From Chamaea fasciata (lineage: Eukaryota; Chordata; Aves; Passeriformes; Sylviidae), in NCBI GenBank assembly GCA_029207755.1, contig JARCOQ010000017.1, forward strand, positions 6,088,945 to 6,152,944: 64,000 nt of DNA. The letters run 5' to 3'. Below are positions 25,301 to 37,300 of the stretch, piece by piece. Both the position numbers and the translations under genes were made by a program. Positions within the stretch are counted from its first letter, which is position 1. Each line of letters begins with the position of its first letter. Under the pieces are notes generated by a model. That model was not told the DNA's origin. It saw only the letters and a program-made list of their open reading frames with translations, and made no database searches.

Positions 25301-28300
25301 CCTTGACAGCCCCGCCTTGTGCCTGCAGGTGGTTCTGGAGGGAGCAGCGTCCTGGGTGCAGCTGTCCAACCTGACCTCGCACACGGAGTACCTGGTGTCG
25401 GTGATCCCCGTCTACGGCGCGGCCGTGGGCGACGCGCTCAGAGGCGTCACCTCCACACGTGAGTACAGACAATTGTGCTGGTGGCTGCTGGTGGAAGGTG
25501 AGCAGAGCTCCCTCCCTGAGCATCTCAGACTGGAGCCTGCCTTCTGTTCTTCCCAGCTCAAGTTCAGCTCTCTTTATCTGCGGAGATGTTCAGAACTCAA
25601 GCAGACAAGACTGTGGCAACAGGACGTGAAATAAAGATGCGTGACTCCAGTCAGAAGGCAGTAGAAATCGGAAGGCTTTATTTACAATTCATTCAGTCCT
25701 TTTATAACACGCTGTGCTACAAGGCACGTTATTGGTCCATAGGGCTGACACCTCTCCCATTGGCTCAGTAACAGAAATAGCAAACACCTCCTGTTGTTAT
25801 GGGAAAGGAATATTGTTTACACAAGGTTGTTTTGGGAAAAAAAGAAAATTGTTGAAAAGTTTCCCTTGGGAAGAGCTCAGGCTCAGAAAATATCGGGTCC
25901 ACACAAGACCCTGAGCAACCTGCTCTTTGAGCAGCTGGTTGGGCCAGAGACCTTCAGGGGTCCTTTCCACCCTCATCATTCTGCAAAGCAGAATGTGGCA
26001 GTAACACCCCCTGCTAGAAATATATTGCAACTCTTCACGTTATTTATTTTTTTTTTTAAATACATGGTCTCCAAGTGAATTGAACTCTCTGTGACAAAGA
26101 GACTGTGTTAGACATGGGGTAGGTGCCCAGCAGCTTGCAGCAGGTGTTGTAAAGCCAGGTGTCCCCTGGGTTTTGGGTTGTTTCAGACCTCATACACTGA
26201 GGGTACATTTGTGCTTTATTTTTCTCTTTAGTGCCATTGTCTTCCCCTCGCTCCCTGCGTGTCTCTGAGCTGAGCCACAGCAGTCTGAGGCTGAGCTGGA
26301 AAGCAGCTCAGGGAGCCACACACTACCTGGTGCTCTGCTCTGCAGCCCCTGATGGAGCAGAGGACTATACTACAGAGGTAGAGTTTGTGACAACAGTGGT
26401 AATATTGTTTTTTCTCTGCCTGGGCTGGGTTTAGGGCTAGCTCTAAGCTTTGGCAATTGGTATCGTGTGGTCAAAGCAAAAAAAAATGTATCAGAATTAT
26501 TGCCAGAAACAGCTTTCGTAAAAGATCCTTTTTAAATGGTTTATCTCAAAACGATTTATAACTGCGAGGGTTTCATATGGGAAATTAGAGCATGGGAGAG
26601 ATCTGGCTGCCTCCTGGGGCCCTGGAAACCAAGGCACTGAACTCGCATCCTTGCAGCCCCAAGTGTAATCACTGTATCCTTGAGGCTGTACATAAACATC
26701 TTGACTGTGTGTATCTTGAAATGTTAATTGAAAATGCGTTGGGGTGGATTTTGCTGACATCTGAAAACAGAGCTACGACAGTGCAGATGAGCTAAACAAT
26801 GCTTGATGAACGGAAAATCCTTAAAAGCATCTAAGAACCCTTTGTTGTGCATTTTAATGCCTTATCTGGAGTACCTGTAGGCTGCTGATATGAATTAAAA
26901 AACAAACAAACAAACAACAAAGTGAGTGGGGAGGAACATTTATTGCCTCTTTGACTAAGATTCTCCTTTGGAATGCACAGCAATAGGGGCAATTGCGGGA
27001 TGGTTTTCAAAACAGAACAGTTAATACTCTGCTTTCAGGGCATAATCATGGGATTTTCATGAGATTCAGAACACTTGAAGCGACACCAACATTCAAATTT
27101 GCATTTCATCACACTAAAACATTCCCGCAGCTACCCGACCTTCTCCCTGCGAGACTGCAACGCTCCAGACCTATGGGGCGTCCGCAAAACCAGCATTAAA
27201 ATGTTCCCATCCTTTTACAAACTGTTCTGCGACGGGTGCAGGCTCCTGAATGTCGCGGTGGTGCCTGTGTGCGGGGAGCAGGCTGCGGGAGCAGAGCTGT
27301 GCCCGTGCCCGTGCCGTGCCGGCAGCAGATGGCAGCAGCCCGGCAGCGCTCCTGCCACAGCCTCCCCTGGGACTGGGAAAAGCGGGATCACAGCTCCGAA
27401 TGTCCCCATATCCAGCCCACAGCAGCATTTTGGTGTGAGACACTCTGAGAGCAGAGCAGGGTGAGAAGGAGGGGCTGTGCATCCCCAGCTGGTTTGGTGT
27501 CCCAGGGCAAGGGAGGCAGAGCACAGCCCGGGTGGGGAAGGGACTGGAGGAGAGGAGAGTGAGGGGAGACATCATCGAGTTCTGCAGTTTCCTCAGGAGG
27601 GGGAGTGGAGGGGCAGCTCCCATCTCTGCTCTGTGTGACCGGTGGCAGGATCCGAGGGAAAAGCTGGAGCTGTGTCAGGGCAGGTGTAGGTGGGATATCA
27701 GGAAAGGGTTCCTTACCCAGGGCACTGAACAGGCTCCCCAGGGACTGGTCACCAGCACCAGGGTGACAGAGGTCAAAGAGAATTTGTACAACGATCTCAG
27801 GCACATGGTGGGGCTTTCCTGTTCAGGGACAGGACTTGGATTCTGATGAGCTTTGTGAGTCCCTTCCAGCTTGGGATATTCTGTGATACTGTGATTCTGA
27901 GATCATTCTAGAGTGGAGATGTCCCCTTAGTTGTAACCAGAGGGTCCTTGACCCGTGTCTCTGATAGGCCCTGCTCTCTTAAATGCATCGGGAGGTACCC
28001 TAGAGCTGAAGGGTACCCTCAAACCCCTCTCTGTTGGCAGGTGAAGGTGACCCAGCCCGAGGTGCTGCTGGAGGGGCTGTCCCCCAGCACTGGGTACTCT
28101 GTGGCAGTGTATGCCATGTATGGGGAAGATGCCAGTGAGCCAGCCAGCATCCAGGAAACCACCCGTAAGTGCTGCTGCTGCTTACTGAGTTGTTATTAAA
28201 CACTCAAGGCAGGAGAGACATGTTAAATGAGGTGCTTCCCATATTGCGCATGTGGCTTGCACACATGCTGCCTCTTTTCTGCTGGATCTGAAGCGAATAT

Positions 28301-31300
28301 TGGTCCCCAAGGGGATCTCTGACTGCATGGTGAGCTGTGAAAAAGGAGTGGTGTTTCCCTGGTAATAAAGGCGCCCTGAAAGAGGTGTCCCTTGAAGTCT
28401 TTGTAGGCTGAGGGGGGAAAGGCGATCATCTGCCTGTTTCCTCACCTAAATCCATAGCAGCCCTTTATAACCCCCAGATGAGTGTGTGGTAGTGAATAAA
28501 GGGAATATTTTCCTGCATAATGAACAAGCCTCTTAGTTCAAGGTGGGGTCATCTGAGAGCAGCAGGAGGCAGCGGGCGGCCTTTCCTTTGTGCAGCCTGT
28601 GAAGGCTGGGAGTGCTGTCCCTAACTGGGAATGCTGTCCCTGACCGGGAGTGCTGTCCCTAACTGGGAGTGCTGTCCCTAACTGGGAATGCTGTCCCTGA
28701 CCGGGAGTGCTGTCCCTAACTGGGACTGCTGTCCCTGACTGGGAATGCTGTCCCTGACCGGGAGTGCTGTCCCTAACTGGGAATGCTGTCCCTGACCGGG
28801 AGTGCTGTCCCTAACTGGGAGTGCTGTCCCTGACTGGGAATGCTGTCCCTAACCGGGAGTGCTGTCCCTGACTGGGAATGCTGTCCCTAACTGTCGTTGC
28901 AGTGGCCCTGAGCCCTCCCAGGTTCCTGAGCTTCTCAGAGCTGAGCCATGCGTCGGTACGGGTCAGCTGGGAGGCGGCAGCCGCGGCCGTGCGCGCCCAC
29001 CACGTCACTTATGTCTCTGGCAGAGGGGGCAATGCTGCACAGGTGAGTCCTCAAGGGCTGGGGGCAGGAAAAAAGGAGCTTGGGGAGTCGGTTAATGCCC
29101 TGTTGTCCTTCAGCTGCATGGTTCAGGGAGCGCTTGTGTGCTGGCAGAGTGTTAACTCTGAAATGGGCACTGTTGCTGCAGCTATCACCACATGCTGTCC
29201 TCACTGCAGCTGTATCCTCTAGAATCACAGGAGGGTTTGGGTTGGAAGGGACATCCATGACCATCTAGTCCAACTCCCCTGCAGTGAGCAGGGACAGCTT
29301 CAGCTGGATCAGGTTGCTCAGATCCCCATTCAATCTGGCTTTGAATGTTTCCAGGGATGGGGAATCCACCACCTCTCCAGGTAACCTGTGCCAGTGTTTT
29401 ATCACCTTTGTTGTAAAAGTCTTCCTTATATCTCATCTGAATCTACCTCTTTTAGTTTAAAGCCAGGACCCCTTGCCCTATAGCAGACTTTTTTTCTTGC
29501 TAAAAAACTCTGTTCCCCTCTTTCTTATAAGCTCCCTTTAAGTACTGAAAGGCTGCAATATAATGTCCCTTTTTCATCAGCCCAAGTGTCTCAGCCTGCC
29601 TCTTACAATACTCACACAACTCCTCCTCTGCAGGTGGAAGTTCCTGGCACTGCAACATCCACTGTCCTGAGACCTCTGTCCTCCCTCACGCAATACTTCA
29701 TCAGTGTCAGATCTACATACGATGAGGGGGACTCCTTTCCAATTACTGGCAATGTCACCACCTGTAAGTAAGGAACAGAAATGCTTCTGGCCTCAGTAAG
29801 AGGTGACAAAGTTGGTTTGTGTGTCTCTGAACTCAGATGTTTTGAAGACTGGCCCCAGCAGCTCGTGGCCAAACCCCTTGCACAGAGCACAGATGGCTGC
29901 TGTTCTTTGTGTGTGGAATATTTCCAGCTGTGTTATGCTCAAAATGCGGTGGAAGGGATAAAGAAAAGAAGCAAATGAAGAAAACCATGATCTATCACTA
30001 ACCTCTGCATCCTTGAGAGCCCTCCTAGCCTACTTCCCTTTAGAATGTGATGTGATATGTGTGCTCTCTGTAAATGAGATAACCTGTCTTAATTAGGGCT
30101 TTAAAAATAATTTACCCCTGTCTGTCCTGATGACTGTTGTCATACGGGTCTGCAGAAGCGACAGACAGGCTGGTCTCAGACATCTGCTCGGTTGATGTTT
30201 TGCTCCCCAGCCATCTGCTCCCCACCTTGGCTCTGACAAGCTGCTGTCAGAGCCTGCACTTCAGCTCCTGTTCCTTGTGCCCCCCTCAGTGAAGGTGCCC
30301 CCTCCCCGTGCCCTGAAGGTCACCGAGCTCTCCGGGAACAGCCTCCGCCTGCAGTGGGAAGCTGTCGCTGCCTCGGATGTGGTTGTCTATCAGATCAAGT
30401 GGAGCACAGCCAGTGGAGAGAAGCCTCAGGAGGTATGAGCCCACACACAGCTCTGGGGAGGCTGGGCTGGCTCGGGACTCACCTGCCAGCGTGGTGAGAG
30501 CTGTGTAAAACTATTCAGAGAAATGCTCTCCAGCAATTGAACAGTTCAGCAGGATCCCTCCTGGGTCTGGCTTTCAGTGGAGCAGTCACCTTGAGGGCTG
30601 GAAGCAGCAGGGACAGCAGGGCAGAGCCCTACAGGCTCTGGGAAGATTGCAGAAGTGTTCTGGGAAACCTCAAGGATGAAATTCAATAGGGACAAGCAGA
30701 AAGTATTAAGCTTAGACAGGAATAATTAACCACAGGTATACAGGATGTTAAACAAATAGCTAAGAAGCAATTCAGTAGAAAAAGATCTGGGGTTGCAGAG
30801 GATCACCAGTCCCCAATGTCAAGATGTTGTGGATTAGAAAAAGACAATACTTAAGCACTTATAGGTGGAGATACTACTTTTAAGAAGGCAAAGCATTTTC
30901 TCTTCTCCTCAGTGCTAGGAAGCACTGATACTTTTGGGATACTGCTCTTTGGGAAGGATGAGGTCCAAGTGATGAGCACACAAATGAGAATGACCAGAGA
31001 CAGAGCTGGTGCAGGAGGGGCAGGGATGGACCAGGTGCCCTCTTCCATCTGAAGCCCTACATCCAGTACGAGGTCAAACCAGTTTAAATGGAGGCTTAAT
31101 ACCCCAGTCTCTCCTGCAGTGAGTGAGACCAAACATTCCATCTGGGCTGGAACTGAGGGGTACTGGGGATCCTGTCCCCTGCTCCCCTAGAAGCTGGAAA
31201 CTCAGCACAGGGGCTCTGTGCTCCCAGCAGGCACTGCCTGGTGTCAGAGCTCTGTGTTGTGGCGCTGAAGGAGCTGCTGAATGTAACTGGGCTGCCATGC

Positions 31301-34300
31301 ACAGGCATCTGCTCTGCTTTATTCACGGCTGGAATTTTGCCTTTGCTTACACGTGTGCAGCCCCAAACAGTAAACTTTGGTCCCAAAGCCCGGTGCTAAC
31401 TCATTTGTGCCCACAGACAATCTGTGAGCCAGGCACTTGTGTGGCATGAACCAGCCTGGGGATGCCTGGGAGTGCGACTGACTCATTTCCTCCCCTGCTG
31501 CAGCTCTCCCTGGCTGGAAATGTGGTGACAGCCGTCCTGCCCGGCCTGCAGAAGAACACTGACTACAAAATATCCATCTGGGCCTACTACAAGGATGGTG
31601 CTCGGAGTGACACTGTCTCTGTTCACCACAGGACCAGTAAGTGACCAGTGCTGGGATCCACAGCCCAGGAGTGGCAAACAGAGCATGACATGCCTTACAA
31701 CCCAGCACACGCCTGCAGCTCAGACTGGGCACCTGCAGCTCTGAAAACCCAACCCCAAATGTCTGAAAAACGCTAGAGATATTTAGGTTTCTGTCTGAAA
31801 GTGTTCTCAACCTGTCCTGAGGACAAGAGGCTGGGCAATCCCATCAGGTTGGTGCATTTTAGAGGCACCTGGCAATCCTTGCACGTGTTCCATGTAGAAC
31901 ACATTTCATCCCTCCCCTGCCTCAGTGCAGTGCATGGATGGAAATGAATTCTGAGGGTGTTCAGCTGAACGTGTCACTGTGCTACCTAAGGAATGGTTCT
32001 TGCTAATAAAATATTGCCTGTAGGGAGGGTGAGGATTTCCTGAGCTGTGTCACTGCTGAGCTGTGCCTCACTGAGGGCATTTACAAATATGGGAGGGAAT
32101 CCTGCAGGCACACTCTGCCTTGGAAGCATTATCTAAATCTGGCTTTGTACAGGCAGGATATGAGGTTAAAAAGTGGCACTCCCAGAGGTCCTGGTAATTA
32201 ATATTGCCTGTAAAATGGCTTTGTTGGAAGCGAATGGAACACAATCCCTTCAACACCAGCAGTCCTCCCTCCCCTCTCAGATCTCATCCTCCTCTGCAGA
32301 ATAAACCCATTTAGGCTGATGTTGAGCTGATGAAGCTTGAAGTAAATGGTAATCTTGGAATGAGAAGCTCAGATTTTATTAATAATAAATAATGAAAATA
32401 TTTTTTATAGAAAGCTACCTCAGACAAGTACCTTGAAGTACATACTGACAAAAGAAAAAAAAAAAAGCAAGCATCCTACTGAAACATGTTGACAAGAGGA
32501 CAATTAGAGCTGTTTGGAGGGTGTAGGAAAATTAATTACTATGTTTTAAGCTCTGAATTATGAAATGTCAGAGGAGCTCTCTCAGCCCAGCAAAATGACA
32601 CGTGACAGTGCCCTTCTAGGCACATTTGCACAAGCCAGTCCTTGCTGCTGCTGGCACCACAGTGGGACAGGGAAAGCAATTTGATTTCTGCTTGACAGCT
32701 GCTGTCCTTGTGCAGGAGCCTTGGGAATTGTCAGACTCTGCCTTTTGCATCAAGAAAATAAAATTCTCCAGGAAGCCAGGTGTGCAGCTGGGCAGCCAAC
32801 ACCAGGTTCAGTGCCTGGGTGCTGCTGGGCCCTTTGCAGGAGCAGTCAGGACACTGCCACACTTCTCCCAGCCAATACTTGCAGGTGAAATCAATGGTTT
32901 GGATGCTGATTCTTTTCCAGTGTTTCAAGTAAAAAGTGCCCACAGAGGAGAAGTGGCACAGAAGGGATGGCTGGTGATTTCCAGTGCTGCTCTGGGGCAG
33001 GTCAGGGGAAACTTGAGGTTGCCAGAAAATTGCTGAAGGCTTGTGCAATGAATGGATGGGCTGATGTGGCACTAGGCAAGACTCTGGGACCTCCTGGGAT
33101 ATGGTTGTATTTCAAATCTTCCATATTTCAAGCAAAAACTTCCACGCTGTACTGTGCCTGGTCAGGATGTCCAGTGGCGTTAATCTACCATCAGAGCTGG
33201 TGGACAACAACTCATCCAGACACAGCATGGAAATCTCTGATGTTATCTGAAAACCCAGACACCTTGGTCTGATTTTTGAGCCCACTCCCCCTTAATTTTC
33301 ATTATAACATGAAGATCTGAGGGCTGAAACAGTGATGAAGGGTCTGTGGTTCTCCTCAGGATGGCAGACTTTGGGTGGCAATGTGGTGAACAGCACTGAT
33401 CAGGCTGTGCTGAACAATACCAGGAGTGTGTGCTAGAGGAGGTTGTGGGAGGGAGGAAGTGCTTTCTTTTGCTTTTATTATTGCTTTTCTCTTTTTCTCT
33501 CTTGGCAACATCCCTTTATGTAAGGATAGGTCAAGTCATGAAGTTTTTTCTTAAAAATGTCTTGGTAGAATTTCCAAGAAATGCTGAAGTTTCAGGACAA
33601 TGACTGAAGTGAAACTCAGCAGGAACAGGTAACACAAGATCCTCTCCCTGTCCTTCAGCTTCCCTGGAATACTTTCTTCTTTTGAAGGTCAAGGGAAAAC
33701 AATTGCCAGGTCAGAGCAAAGCTCTTTGCCTCTGGTTTTGTGAAATGGAACCAAGTTTGTCCCCTGGAGCGAGGTAAAAACACCAAGTTTATTTTATTCA
33801 GGGCCAGTAATGCCTCTTGTCTCACCTGAAACACACATTTTGAGACCAAATGTGTTGCTTTCATGGGACCCTGCAGACACCAACCCCTCACAAAATACAG
33901 GTGACAAGAAATGTCATCCTCTTATAAAAACCAACAACTCTCATCACTGTGATGTGTCATTTGGAAGGACCGGGATGAGGTCACTCGTCTTTTTGGTAGG
34001 AAGAAAAGTTGTTTCAAAGTTATAGTTTGAGATTTGTCATTTTATGAACTCAAAATCAGTGAGTAGCTTTAGCTGGAAAAGAAAATTTGGAGACAGTGAT
34101 TTGGTGCAGGTCCTTTCTTGCCTTGGAGAAATTGGATTTTTTAAAATTTTTTGTTTTGACTGGAGGAAAGAAAAACTTCGGGATTATTTTTCAGTAACCC
34201 AGTTAGCAAACTTTTCCCTGCAGACTTTCCAAGAGGCAGAGCAGGAACAAAAGCATGCTGATGCATTTCCCACAGACAACAAAATAGCCAAAGTGGGCTG

Positions 34301-37300
34301 CTTACCCACGGTTCTGATGTTTCTTCTTTTTTCTCTGTTATATTTAGACTGAACTCTCCTTTGCGTTGAGCTCTCCTTTCGGTCTCTTTTATAAATTGTC
34401 AAGTGTAGCAAGGTCCTTATCCTTGACCAAAGGCTTTCACAGTGATCACTTGTCGTACTAATAAACAACCTTAGTGGTACTTCAAAGCCACACAAACCTT
34501 CCCAGCAAGCACAGGGAAGTGCAGAGGATGCTTTCCTGAGAGGCGTCTGCTGGGACATGGAGGTGTTGCTGAATGGTGATTCTTGGAAAATGCTGGAAGG
34601 GCTGGCTTTGGTCCTGTTGAGAATCAGACAAGGACCTTCTTTTGTACTGAGGGAAAGTTCTTTCATCTAGGCTGGGGAAAAAGAGCTTGAGCAAAAGAAA
34701 AGAGTCCCTTGACAATAGTCCTGAAGGACAAGGAGAGGGCAGTTTGGATGGGAACTGCTGCTGAAACCTGGCTGAGCTACCCTGGCTGGCTTTACATGGA
34801 AGTGTTCTACCAAGTGCTTGTGTGCTCTGCTCCTCCAGCTAAGCTGTGGGGAAATCTTTTTATCCAACTCCTCAGTGAGCTCTTCCTAGCAGAGTATGCG
34901 TGGCAAATAAAAGAGATTGAAATGAGGGAATGAAGCTTCAACCCATGGCATGAAAAACCATGGCTTGTAGTTAATATATAATAAGCATTGCAGGTGAGCA
35001 TTTTGGTGGAGTGGAGCCCAGGGTTTTATTCTTATTTGAGTATTAGTGTGCCTGTGATGCTGGTTAGACCTGAGAGCACGCAGGGATTGCCCCTGTGGAG
35101 GAGCAGAGGTTGAAGAGGTAAACAAAGACACAGATGGTGGCAGAGATGCTTCTATCCTCCAGGGCAGCTTTAGGAGGTGGCCTGTCCCATGTCTGTCACA
35201 TCCATGCCATCAAGTTCTGCCAGGCCTGAGGGCTTTCCAGAATAAACCTGACTCTAAAGACTTTTCCAACTCTCCCTTTAAAGTTTACTTAAGCAGTCTT
35301 CCCTGACCTCAGGTGAAGGAAATAGCCAGTGCAGGCAGCAAAGATCCATCACTGACTAATAAAGTGCTGCTGAAGTCACTTTATTCCCACTCTTGTTTTC
35401 TTCTCTGCTTTACCTCGTGGTGGAGCACAGCAACAGCCTCCAGCCTGATTCAGCTGCTGCAATCTTGGTTCAGCCTCAGTAAAAGTAAGCTCATTTTATA
35501 AACAAAAGGGAAGGAGGAGCAATGAAGATGCAAACGACCTTCACTCGACTTGTGCTTTAAGGTCACCCCAGGCTTTGCTGGGTGGGCAGAACACCTTTAT
35601 AGGAAAACTGCAGAATAAAGACCTCCTCGCCTGGGTGTGTTTCTTCAACTGCCTTTGGGTCTCACCTACCATTTTTAGTATCTTCTGAATAAATTCTTCT
35701 TTTTCTCTGCCCAGAACTTCTGTGTCTTCACACCAGCGTGGGTTTAAGGACAGACACATGATTTTATGCTTGGAAACAAGCACCAGGAGCAAATGACCCC
35801 ATGTTCTTGAGCCTCTTTTTGAACTGATTTAGCCTCCTCTGCCTTTCCCTTCCTCCCTCTCAACCTCTGCTCAGAGAAATCCCTCCAGCATAGGAGCCTC
35901 TGTGGTCAGATCCTGTTTGCTGCACAGCAGGACCCCAGGGAAAGAAATGCATTTATGTAATTAAAAATTGCTCAGCTTTTGTTTCTGGCAAACCCTTTTC
36001 TGGTTGTCTGGCTCAGCCCATCACCTGTGTGGAATCCATCCCAGGACAGGGCCAGAGAAGAGAGGGCAGCTCAGGCACCATGTGTGACCCATTCCAGGGC
36101 TGTGGGTGTTGGTGTCAGAAGCTCTAGGCAGAACTCTGGTGTGCTGGATGCTCTGTGATTTTTTTTTCAATAATTTTAATATAGAAAAAGCTGAAAAATA
36201 TTAGAAATTATTATGGATTAACTCTGATGTGTGAGCCAGGTTTAATTGCCAGTAAAGCTGTTTGTCCAGCTTGATGAAATTCAATTCCAGTTCAAGCACC
36301 CTTGGTGTTTGTTCATGATGTGTACAATGGGTCTCTTTGCCTTGTGCTTCCAGGACTCTTTCACCTTTCCAAGAATTTTTCCCATGTCCTAGGCTTGGAA
36401 TTGCCGAATGCTTGAGTTGTGGTGTGTTGTACTTGGGAGATCCTCATCCCTCCGGGATCTATTTTCCCTCTCTCCTGGTGCCCAGGGTGCCTGTGTCTGC
36501 TCTGAGTGTTGGTTACCTGCACAGCAGAGCACTGAGGTGTTCAGAAATGGGCCTGGAAGCAAACACTGCTGGCTCCACTCACAGAGATCTCTCCCTGCTT
36601 TTTATGCTGCTCCCCTTCCACCCCTGTGACAGATTCCAGGAGCCCACCCACCAACCTCTTCATCGACTCCGAGACCCCCAGCAGCCTCCAGGTGCACTGG
36701 ACCCCTCCTGATGGCCGCGTTCAGCACTACAAAATCACCTTCAGCCCTGTTTCTGATGCTGCTGCCCAGCAAACTGTGAGTGTCCAGCTCCTCTCTAGGG
36801 CCCAGACACTGGGCCAGAGGCTCATGGGGACAATGTGACCAGAGGAACTCTGCTCACTCCAGTCAGGTTTACCATCAGAACTCAAAAACAAATCTCTTCT
36901 TGCTGATGTGTTGCTTTGCAAACAGAACTCCAAGACTCTTTTGTAATTAAGGTATTTTTCTCCATCAAAGCCACTAATAACAGAGCTTTCTCTACTCCTG
37001 AACTGGGGTGGGGAATTCTTGGGGGCAGAGGGCTGGGGGATAAACCTACCGCCCCTCTGGCTTAGGGAGTTTAAATATTATCCTTTTAGAACACAGATTC
37101 CCTACTTAAACAGCTGGGTTATCCTGTTATAAGGCACTTCTGCTTCATTTCCATGGGGAATATTGGGAACTTTGTATGGAAAGAAGCTTTTCCTCTGTGT
37201 ATTGCTCATCCAACAGCAACACACAGCCAAGCCTTCCTGGGCTGAGCCAAGCAGGAATGCTGCTCTGAGCCTCACACCGCAGCAGTCAGCCCCACCTAAC

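Noticed and set aside
27075..27464. 129-codon open frame in intron 12
   Set aside because: It overlaps the CpG-dense patch, shows no recognisable domain or splice context, and is better explained by base composition.
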